Shown here: piece by piece, positions 6,024 to 11,290 of the stretch | Layout: each line of letters opens with the position of its first letter | How positions within the stretch are numbered: the stretch's first letter is position 1 | Assembly (NCBI GenBank): GCA_003488005.1 | Contig: DNND01000077.1 | Coordinates: forward strand, 1-11,290 | DNA from: Blastocatellia bacterium | Lineage (GTDB): Bacteria; Acidobacteriota; Blastocatellia; Pyrinomonadales; Pyrinomonadaceae | Length of the DNA stretch: 11,290 bases | Reading direction: 5' to 3' | Translations under genes and position numbers: made by a program | Notes under the pieces: model-generated | Told to the model about the DNA's origin: nothing | The model's input: only the letters and a program-made list of their open reading frames with translations | The model's database searches: none

Positions 6024-6146
6024 ATGGAAGGACCATTACGTGGCTTACTGGCGGGCGCGGCCGCCTGGAAATTCGGCGGCGGCTGCATCTCGACCATTTT
6101 GGTTTTTATTATTGTGTTCTGGTTGCTCGGTTACGTTCGTTGCTAA
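6024..6146 (+). CDS. Very small membrane protein, 40 residues
   Basis: This short frame begins with ATG at 6024, with AAGGCGG upstream (8 bases between its last G and the ATG), and ends at TAA. The N-terminal part MEGPLRGLLAGAAAWKFGGGC is small-residue-rich, and residues about 21-36 (CISTILVFIIVFWLLG) form a single hydrophobic span, ending YVRC. Short proteins of the pattern 'LRGLLAG..AxKxGGGCxSTIxxF' are, from pattern memory, found in other bacteria, but I know no function. It follows the hemerythrins by about 107 bases on the same strand. Its stop overlaps the stop of the convergent pgl gene by 4 bases. Internal Cys21 and terminal Cys40 could be modified, which is speculation. Confidence 0.7.
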   Translation: MEGPLRGLLAGAAAWKFGGGCISTILVFIIVFWLLGYVRC

Positions 6147-6877
6147 AGCTTGGAAGCAGCGGACCGATCAACCAGCCATTCTAGAATTCCATTCACCGGC
6201 CTGATCTTGCCTGCCGGCAATTCTTCATTTGCGGCGTCGCCGTGCAAAACGCGCACGAGCGGCGCTGCTTTCTTTTCTCCCGTCACCAGGAAATTCACTC
6301 GCGCCGCATGATTGATAACCGGCAAAGTTAAAGTAATGCGCGCCTGCCGGGATTGAGGGTGCGTGGTTGCGACCACCCATTTCGCTTTTTCTTTCAAAGC
6401 ATCGCTGCCGGGAAAAAGCGACGCGGTATGACCATCGTCGCCCATTCCCAGCAAGACCAGATCAAACCGCGGCCAGTCAGTCGTTCCAAAAAAACTTTTC
6501 AATTCAGTTTCATACGATTCGGCGCTCTTCTGCGGCTGGGTCTCGCCATTTATCGGGTGGACATTGTGCGGCGGAAGCGGGACGCGCGATATAAATGCAT
6601 CATTCACCATGCGGTAATTGCTTTCGGGGGAGTCCGGCGCGACCATTCGCTCGTCGCCAAAGAAGAGATGCACAAGCGACCAGTCAACGCGACTTTTGAA
6701 TTCATCCGTGCCGAGCAATTCGTAGGCACGTCGCGGTGTCGAGCCGCCGGCGAGCGCGACAGCAAATGACCTGTGTTCATGAATACTCGCGCTCGCGTAG
6801 TCAACGAATCGTTCCGCGGCGGCTTGCGCAACTTGCTCGGGAGTGTCGAAGATTAAAACGTTTGGATTTGAACTCAT
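6143..6877 (-). CDS. pgl: 6-phosphogluconolactonase
   Basis: The enzyme hydrolyses 6-phosphogluconolactone to 6-phosphogluconate, the second step of the oxidative pentose phosphate pathway, in the cytosol. At 244 residues it has the normal length of the SOL/DevB (NagB-like) type. It carries the phosphate-binding motif LAGGSTPRRAYELL (GGSTP at 44-48), FFGDERMV (Asp-Glu-Arg 75-77) with SNYRM at 86-90, and GMGDDGHTASLFPG (144-157), whose His is the usual catalytic residue. The ATG at 6877 is preferred to one at 6985 because the longer form would run into gnd and through the palindrome, and similarity to the family begins here. No strong Shine-Dalgarno sequence is visible. It is probably the last gene of the pgi-gnd-pgl run. 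Confidence 0.93.
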   Translation of the reverse strand: MSSNPNVLIFDTPEQVAQAAAERFVDYASASIHEHRSFAVALAGGSTPRRAYELLGTDEFKSRVDWSLVHLFFGDERMVAPDSPESNYRMVNDAFISRVPLPPHNVHPINGETQPQKSAESYETELKSFFGTTDWPRFDLVLLGMGDDGHTASLFPGSDALKEKAKWVVATTHPQSRQARITLTLPVINHAARVNFLVTGEKKAAPLVRVLHGDAANEELPAGKIRPVNGILEWLVDRSAASKL

Positions 6878-6887
6878 GTGCACTGAA

Positions 6888-6915
6888 ATAAGGTCAGTAC
6901 CGGTACTGACCTTAT
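6888..6915. promoter_or_regulatory. Perfect 28-bp palindrome between gnd and pgl
   Basis: The half-site ATAAGGTCAGTACC is followed directly by its exact reverse complement, centred between 6901 and 6902. It fills half of the 58-base gap and ends 10 bases before the pgl start on the minus strand. It could be a dimeric operator, an RNA hairpin controlling pgl translation, or a copy of a dispersed palindrome. No T-run is present for an intrinsic terminator. Confidence 0.8.
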
Positions 6916-6935
6916 GCCACGCAGGCGAACCAGTC

Positions 6936-8375
6936 CTAACTTTCCTTTTGCTTTGCCAAAAGTTCTTCCCACTCGGTATGAACAAAACCCTGATCGGGTT
7001 TATCCGTCCGTTCGTAAGTGTGCGAACCGAAAAAGTCTCGTTGCGCCTGCGTCAGGTTTAGCGGCAGATTCGCCGAGCGATATAAATCGAAATAACTCAA
7101 GCTCGCCGCGAATGCTGGAATAGGCAACCCCATTTTGATCGCGTGCGCCGCGATCATTCGCCACGAAGCCTGCGAGCGATCGATGCGCGCTCTGAATTCG
7201 TCGTTAAGCAGCAGATTTACCAGTTCTGGCTGGCGCAGATACGCCTCCTTTATCAATCCGAGAAACTTCGCGCGAATGATGCAGCCACCCTGCCATATGC
7301 GCGCCGTTTCGCTGAGATTGATGTTCCAGCCAAACTGATCGGAAGCAGCTTTAATAACGTTCATGCCCTGCGCGTACGAACAAATCTTGGAAGCGTAGAG
7401 CGCGTCGCGCACGGCAGCAATCAGGTCCTGCTTGTTTCCCACCGGTTCCGACGAAGCGGGCGCGCTGAATTGTTTGGCAGCCGCGACGCGTTCACTCTTT
7501 TGCGCGGAAATGTTTCGAGCAACAATCGCCGCGTCGATCGTCGGAATCGCTACGCCCAGGTCAAGCGCGATCTGGCTGGCCCACTTTCCAGTTCCCTTCT
7601 GTCCGGCTTTATCCAGCACGAGATCGACTAAGGGCTTGCCCGTCTCCGGGTCCTTCACGCGCAGAATCTGAGCGGTGATCTCGATTAGGTAAGACTCCAG
7701 TTCGCCGCGGTTCCACTCAGCAAAAACATCTGCCAGCTCGGCAACCTCGAGCCCAAGGCCGCGATGCATGATCCAATAAGCCTCGGCGATGAGTTGCATG
7801 TCGCCATACTCAATGCCGTTGTGAATCATCTTCACGAAATGTCCTGAGCCGCCGGGACCGATGTAGGTAACGCATGGACCATCCGGAACCTTTGCGGCTA
7901 TCGCCTCCCAAATCGGACGAATCTGCTCATAAGCGCCGCGGTCGCCGCCCGGCATTAAACTGGGACCAAGCAGCGCGCCTTTTTCACCGCCCGACGTGCC
8001 CGAGCCGATCATGAACATCCCGGTTGTCTGGAGTTCCTTTTCCCGCCGTTCGGTGTCTTTGAAGTAGGAGTTGCCGCCGTCGATGATGATGTCGCCTGGC
8101 TCGAGGGACGGTTTGATCAGGTTGATAGTCCAGTCGACGGGATCACCGGCTTTGACCAAAAGAATTATCTTGCGCGGGCGTTCGAGGGAGGCGACAAACT
8201 CTTGCGGTGAATGGAAGCCAAATAATTGTTTGCCAGGGTGGCGCGCAATAAAAGCATCAACGACTTCTGCGTGGCGATCGTAAACCGCGACGGAGTAACC
8301 GTTGCGCTCAATATTCCGCGCCAGATTTTGGCCCATCACGCCGAGACCAATCATTCCGATTTTTGCTGTAGCCAT
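6936..8375 (-). CDS. gnd: 6-phosphogluconate dehydrogenase, decarboxylating
   Basis: The enzyme oxidises 6-phosphogluconate to ribulose 5-phosphate and CO2 with reduction of NADP+. Its 479 residues match the long, E. coli-type family. The N-terminal Rossmann domain has GLGVMG at 10-15, and Arg34 after the second strand (VYDR) suits binding of the NADP 2'-phosphate. Further motifs are IIDGGNSYFKDTERR (97-111), GTSGGEKGALLGPSLMPGG (126-144), and VKMIHNGIEYGD with the catalytic Lys182 and substrate-binding His185 and Asn186. The C-terminal part contains QAQRDFFGSHTYER, typical of the family. Nothing is missing. The leader shows no strong Shine-Dalgarno sequence. pgi lies 153 bases upstream and pgl 58 bases downstream on the same strand; zwf is absent. 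Confidence 0.96.
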   Translation of the reverse strand: MATAKIGMIGLGVMGQNLARNIERNGYSVAVYDRHAEVVDAFIARHPGKQLFGFHSPQEFVASLERPRKIILLVKAGDPVDWTINLIKPSLEPGDIIIDGGNSYFKDTERREKELQTTGMFMIGSGTSGGEKGALLGPSLMPGGDRGAYEQIRPIWEAIAAKVPDGPCVTYIGPGGSGHFVKMIHNGIEYGDMQLIAEAYWIMHRGLGLEVAELADVFAEWNRGELESYLIEITAQILRVKDPETGKPLVDLVLDKAGQKGTGKWASQIALDLGVAIPTIDAAIVARNISAQKSERVAAAKQFSAPASSEPVGNKQDLIAAVRDALYASKICSYAQGMNVIKAASDQFGWNINLSETARIWQGGCIIRAKFLGLIKEAYLRQPELVNLLLNDEFRARIDRSQASWRMIAAHAIKMGLPIPAFAASLSYFDLYRSANLPLNLTQAQRDFFGSHTYERTDKPDQGFVHTEWEELLAKQKES

Positions 8376-8389
8376 AAAGAATATATTTT

Positions 8390-8524
8390 GCCGCGAATTT
8401 ACGCGGATAAACGCGAATCAGAAAAGTTCAAAACCCGTTTTTCCGATTCTTGTCCTGAGTTCATGCTCCTAATCTTGCATTCGTGCTCTTGTCAGATCCG
8501 CGCTTATCCGCGTAAATCCGCGGC
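8390..8524. repeat. Nested inverted repeat filling the pgi-gnd gap
   Basis: The outer arms, 8390-8415 and 8499-8524, are 26 bases each and reverse-complementary with two mismatches; both contain TTTACGCGGATAA or its complement. Inside, GAATCAGAAAAG (8415-8426) and TTTTTCCGATTC (8438-8449) form a second imperfect stem. The element lies between the pgi stop and the gnd start and occupies nearly all of the gap. Terminal inverted arms with an inner segment recall a miniature mobile element or intergenic repeat; no target duplication could be defined. Confidence 0.7.
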
Positions 8525-8528
8525 TAAT

Positions 8529-10274
8529 TCATTTCAGTGCGTCTACTAACATTCGCTTCAGACTCTCAAGCCCCGCGACCACATCCTGGCCCAGGTCAAC
8601 TCTAATCGCGCGCCGGCCATGCGCCAGCAGCGACTGAAAATCGCCAAGCGCCTGCGCATCCTTCAGCACGCTGAACGTGTACAGCTCTCCGGGAATTGGA
8701 AAATCAACTTTGTCCGGCGCGGTTATTTGAATGAACACACCGGAGTCTGGCCCACCTTTGTGCAACTGTCCGGTTGAATGCAGGAAACGTGGTCCATAAC
8801 CCATGGTCGTGGCCGCTTGAGTTGCTTCGCGAACACTCATGCGAATTTCCTGCAACGCCGCCGAATTTTCCGGCGTCTCTTCAAGGTAAGCCAGCAGCGC
8901 AACATAATCGCCCGGCTTTATCTTGGCACAATGTGCTCGTAAAACTTCTTCAACTGACCCGCCGGCAGACGGGCCGCTCGCATAGACAGTTAACTGTCCA
9001 TCGGTTGCTGAAGCCTGCTCCGCCGGCAGTTTTCCATCGCTCTTATATTTTTCGAGCAAAGCTTTCGTGGCGTCTTTCGACTCTTGCACGTTCGGCTGAT
9101 CAAACGGATTAATGCCCAAACGCCAGCCCGCAAACGCCGTTGCCATTTCCCAAATGAAAAATTCCGCGCCCAGGTCGTACACATCGTTGAGCACTCGATA
9201 GACCACCGGATGACCTGCCACTTCGAGTGCTTTCAACTGCGGATTGTCGGCCGCGCCCTGCACGCTTATTGAAACAAAGAGGCGATCGTCGCCATAACTG
9301 GGGGACGCAGCCAGTGGCTCGCCGGCGATCGGAATTATTCCCTTTCCTTCCTTGCCAGTGCTCTCAGCGATCAATTGTTCAATCCATAAACCCAGACTCG
9401 CGAGCTTCTCGTCAGTGATAATCGTCAGCTTGTCGCGGCCGCCAAGCGCGCACTCGGCCATGGTCGCTCCCAACACCGCGCCCGGATTTTCATCGATGGG
9501 CGCCTCCGCGCCGCACAACTCGGAAGCGGCGACGGCGCGTCTCAACAATTCGGAAACATTCAGTCCCATTATTGCTGCCGGCGCCATTCCGAAATACGAA
9601 AGCGCTGAGTAGCGTCCGCCGATGTCCGGCTGATTGAGAAAGATTTTTCGGAAGTGGTCCGCTTGCGCCGCTTTCACCATCTGCGTGCCGGGATCAGTAA
9701 CGGCAATGAACGAGTCGCCGGCGTTGGCGCCCGTTTGAGCCAGACGGTCGTACCAGAATTTATGAAAGACTATTGGCTCAGTGGTGGTTCCCGACTTTGA
9801 CGCGACAATGAACAGACAATGCCGCACATCGATCTGCTTCGCAAAGTTATTGATGGTGTCAGGGTCGGTGGAATCCAGCACCAGCAGTTCGGGGAAATCC
9901 TTCTGCCGCCCAAAAGTTTGCCGCAGCACTTCGGGACACAACGAAGATCCACCCATCCCGCAGACCATGACATGGCGAAACTGCTGCGACACTCGCACGG
10001 TGTCCGCAAACGTCTTCAGCTCTTCAGCCCCCGCGAGCATTTGGCGCGCAACAGTCAGCCAGCCCAGCGCGTTGTTAATGATCTTCTGTTGCGGCGGTTC
10101 ACTTTTCCAAAGCGACGCGTCTTTGTTCCAGAGACGTTCGATTAGATCTACTTCTTCCGCGTCTGCAAGCGCATCGCGCATCGCGTCGCGCAACTCCAGC
10201 GGCAGCGCCAGGATTTGTTGCGGCGCTCCATTGTCGCCAAACTCCTGCCCGGTTTCATTTCCGGCATCATTCAT
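8529..10274 (-). CDS. pgi: Glucose-6-phosphate isomerase, transaldolase-fusion type, free-standing
   Basis: The predicted enzyme interconverts glucose 6-phosphate and fructose 6-phosphate. It has 581 residues with two SIS-type sugar-isomerase domains. Seen are VCGMGGSSLCPEVLRQTF (104-121), the phosphate-binding SKSGTTTEP (159-167), DIGGRYSALSYFG (217-229), ESTGKEGKG (304-312), and INPFDQPNVQESK ending in the likely catalytic Lys400. The C-terminal part (GYGPRFLHSTGQLHKGG, IPGEPY-like IPGELYTF, AQALGDFQSL) matches the isomerase half of bifunctional transaldolase/phosphoglucose isomerase proteins, but no transaldolase domain precedes it here. An in-frame stop lies just upstream of the ATG, so the frame is complete. 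The leader has only a weak GGA 11 bases before the ATG. It is probably the first gene of the pgi-gnd-pgl run. Confidence 0.93.
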   Translation of the reverse strand: MNDAGNETGQEFGDNGAPQQILALPLELRDAMRDALADAEEVDLIERLWNKDASLWKSEPPQQKIINNALGWLTVARQMLAGAEELKTFADTVRVSQQFRHVMVCGMGGSSLCPEVLRQTFGRQKDFPELLVLDSTDPDTINNFAKQIDVRHCLFIVASKSGTTTEPIVFHKFWYDRLAQTGANAGDSFIAVTDPGTQMVKAAQADHFRKIFLNQPDIGGRYSALSYFGMAPAAIMGLNVSELLRRAVAASELCGAEAPIDENPGAVLGATMAECALGGRDKLTIITDEKLASLGLWIEQLIAESTGKEGKGIIPIAGEPLAASPSYGDDRLFVSISVQGAADNPQLKALEVAGHPVVYRVLNDVYDLGAEFFIWEMATAFAGWRLGINPFDQPNVQESKDATKALLEKYKSDGKLPAEQASATDGQLTVYASGPSAGGSVEEVLRAHCAKIKPGDYVALLAYLEETPENSAALQEIRMSVREATQAATTMGYGPRFLHSTGQLHKGGPDSGVFIQITAPDKVDFPIPGELYTFSVLKDAQALGDFQSLLAHGRRAIRVDLGQDVVAGLESLKRMLVDALK

Positions 10275-10509
10275 GATTCAGATGTCCGACAAACTTGGTT
10301 GTCGCTCCTAAAATGTAAGACCTTGAAATTTTGGTTGAACGGAAATAGTCTAGCACGCTTACGATTTGCCGCTGAGCGCTGCAAACACGATTTACAGAAG
10401 GTTTCCCAACACTTCTGCGCTTTGCTCTTTTGTTGGCAACTATTTTCAAGCGCCCAAGTCTTGCCCGGCAGTCCGCCGTTCGGCATCTTTCCATTTCTGA
10501 AAGGCTCAA
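10275..10509. promoter_or_regulatory. Divergent intergenic region between pgi and the secreted-protein gene
   Basis: This 235-base gap must contain promoters for both directions. On the minus strand, TGCTAGACT (10347-10355) resembles an extended -10 element with no good -35 partner. A 6-bp inverted repeat (CAGAAG 10395-10400, CTTCTG 10412-10417) lies upstream of the plus-strand gene. Neither assignment is firm. Confidence 0.35.
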
Positions 10510-11040
10510 ATGAAAAGCTATAAGACGATCCCGGTTTTGATTGCTCTTTTCCTCTCTGTCTCGGCAAACGCGCAGATGGCGAATCCTGTAAGGCCGCTAC
10601 CCGGAGTCTTTCCTCGTACCTCTCAGGCCAGTCCAGCTCGCGACGGGTCCCTGATGAAACCTGGCCACCACGCTTATGAAGACGCAATGGAATTTGCTCA
10701 TTTTCTTAATCAAAGCGGCATTAACGTCAAAAGCTTGCATAAGTCCAAGTTAGACGGCTTCTTTCCAGGGCTTGAAAAAGCAGCATTCTTTCGAACGGAG
10801 AAGGGCGTGGTAGAAGTAATCTTCTTCCCTGATCCAAGAGGTGCTGAAAACGTGATAGTGAAGGAGCAGCGACAAGCGGGAAGGTATCTCTATTCCTTTG
10901 CGGGGCAACCAAACTTGGCGGCGGCTGGCGGATTCGATAGCAGTCGGCCAATGTATTTTCTGATGCACCGAAACTGGTTCATAGTCCTCGACAGTGAAGA
11001 GCTTTATGAAGAGATAAAGAGTGCGCTGAAAGAAGAATGA
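10510..11040 (+). CDS. Secreted hypothetical protein, 176 residues
   Basis: The N-terminus is a clear Sec signal peptide: Lys residues at 2 and 5, a hydrophobic core (IPVLIALFLSVS), and a cleavage site after ANA at residue 21. It has no lipobox cysteine, so the mature protein of about 155 residues should be periplasmic or exported. The mature part opens with a Pro-rich linker, then a mixed alpha/beta segment containing MEFAHFLNQSGINVKSLHKSKLDGFF, EKGVVEVIFFPDP and a C-terminal NWFIVLDSEELYEEIKSAL. I recognise no family or catalytic motif. AAAGG lies 5 bases before the ATG and supports the start. It is transcribed divergently from pgi, and the gap offers no sign of shared function. Confidence 0.8.
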   Translation: MKSYKTIPVLIALFLSVSANAQMANPVRPLPGVFPRTSQASPARDGSLMKPGHHAYEDAMEFAHFLNQSGINVKSLHKSKLDGFFPGLEKAAFFRTEKGVVEVIFFPDPRGAENVIVKEQRQAGRYLYSFAGQPNLAAAGGFDSSRPMYFLMHRNWFIVLDSEELYEEIKSALKEE

Positions 11041-11077
11041 TATTTGGCGGATTCAAGTTTGAAGTGCACCGTCCTGA

Positions 11078-11090
11078 GCGCCAACGGCGC
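11078..11090. repeat. Small hairpin adjoining the structured repeat
   Basis: GCGCC (11078-11082) and GGCGC (11086-11090) form a 5-bp stem with the loop AAC. It lies 12 bases from the larger hairpin at 11103-11144 and may be part of the same element. Confidence 0.4.
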
Positions 11091-11102
11091 GGACTGGAAT
11101 AG

Positions 11103-11144
11103 CCAGGGGCAAGTGCTGGGCGAAGCAAAGCACGTCGCCCCTGG
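11103..11144 (-). repeat. Structured two-stem repeat, copy 1
   Basis: The outer stem CCAGGGGC (11103-11110) pairs with GCCCCTGG (11137-11144). The inner stem GTGCT (11113-11117) pairs with AGCAC (11129-11133) around an 11-base loop. Read on the minus strand, its layout matches the copy at 11247-11289. Confidence 0.7.
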
Positions 11145-11167
11145 GACAGCACAATAAAAGTTAGAGA

Positions 11168-11180
11168 GCACTGAAAGTGC
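11168..11180. repeat. Small hairpin between the two structured repeats
   Basis: GCACT (11168-11172) and AGTGC (11176-11180) pair around the loop GAA, giving the same 5-bp stem and 3-base loop geometry as 11078-11090. Confidence 0.4.
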
Positions 11181-11246
11181 GCAATTAGATCTGGGCTGAG
11201 AAATTATGCCGCTCCTTCAGAGCTTGGACTTTATCCGCTTCAGTTT

Positions 11247-11289
11247 CCAGGGGCGTCGCGCTTCGCTGCGCTCAGCGCTTTGCCCCTGG
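11247..11289 (+). repeat. Structured two-stem repeat, copy 2
   Basis: The outer stem CCAGGGGC (11247-11254) pairs with GCCCCTGG (11282-11289), and the inner stem GCGCT (11258-11262) pairs with AGCGC (11274-11278) around an 11-base loop. Relative to copy 1 the inner stem has a T-A pair replaced by C-G. The element reaches the window end and may continue. Confidence 0.7.
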
Positions 11290-11290
11290 C

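Noticed and set aside
6878..6985. N-terminal extension of pgl from the ATG at 6985
   Set aside because: It would encode the palindrome and part of gnd, and conserved pgl sequence begins only after the ATG at 6877.
10323..10352. Sigma-70 promoter for the secreted-protein gene (TTGAAA, 17 bases, TAGTCT)
   Set aside because: The -35 is fair, but the -10 matches only three of six consensus bases and lies far from the start codon, so it was not called.

Overview
The window reads as chromosomal DNA of a free-living, probably soil or sediment bacterium, most likely an Acidobacteriota (Blastocatellia-like) or a similar phylum. This is an inference from three things: the small stress-associated protein families present, a glucose-6-phosphate isomerase of the type normally fused to transaldolase, and hairpin-type repeats in nearly every gap between genes. 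No rRNA, tRNA, CRISPR array, transposase or phage gene was seen.

Left part (1-2351): a short hypothetical protein (minus strand, 74-391) lies beside a 490-base gene-free stretch holding an inverted pair of REP-like hairpins that share a TGTTTATAG box; a partial third copy sits at the left edge. Then comes a minus-strand set of three closely spaced genes: a 90-residue protein of the family often labelled 'plasmid stabilization', an SDR oxidoreductase with a basic N-terminal extension, and a 51-residue glycine-rich single-span membrane protein.

Middle part (2586-6146, plus strand): a 65-residue hydrophilic protein, a poxvirus-like type IB DNA topoisomerase, a 78-residue protein made almost only of Gly and Gln pentapeptide repeats, two paralogous hemerythrin-domain proteins (the first with a long histone-H1-like Lys/Ala tail), and a 40-residue membrane protein. 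The content suggests a locus for stress or nucleoid protection (oxygen and iron handling by hemerythrins, DNA topology, basic DNA-binding tails), but no regulator is present and this role is inferred.

Right part (6143-10274, minus strand): pgi, gnd and pgl, an upper-glycolysis and oxidative pentose phosphate cluster. It lacks zwf, whose product would connect the Pgi substrate to Pgl. The pgi-gnd gap is filled by a nested inverted repeat and the gnd-pgl gap by a perfect 28-bp palindrome. A divergent gene at 10510 encodes a small secreted protein of unknown function. After it, the right edge carries two inverted copies of a structured repeat whose inner stem shows a compensatory base-pair change.

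The observations most worth checking are the repeat families (especially the covarying hairpins and the REPIN-like pair), the shared basic tails on three unrelated proteins, the Gly-Gln repeat protein next to the hemerythrins, and two tiny membrane proteins that length cut-offs would miss.
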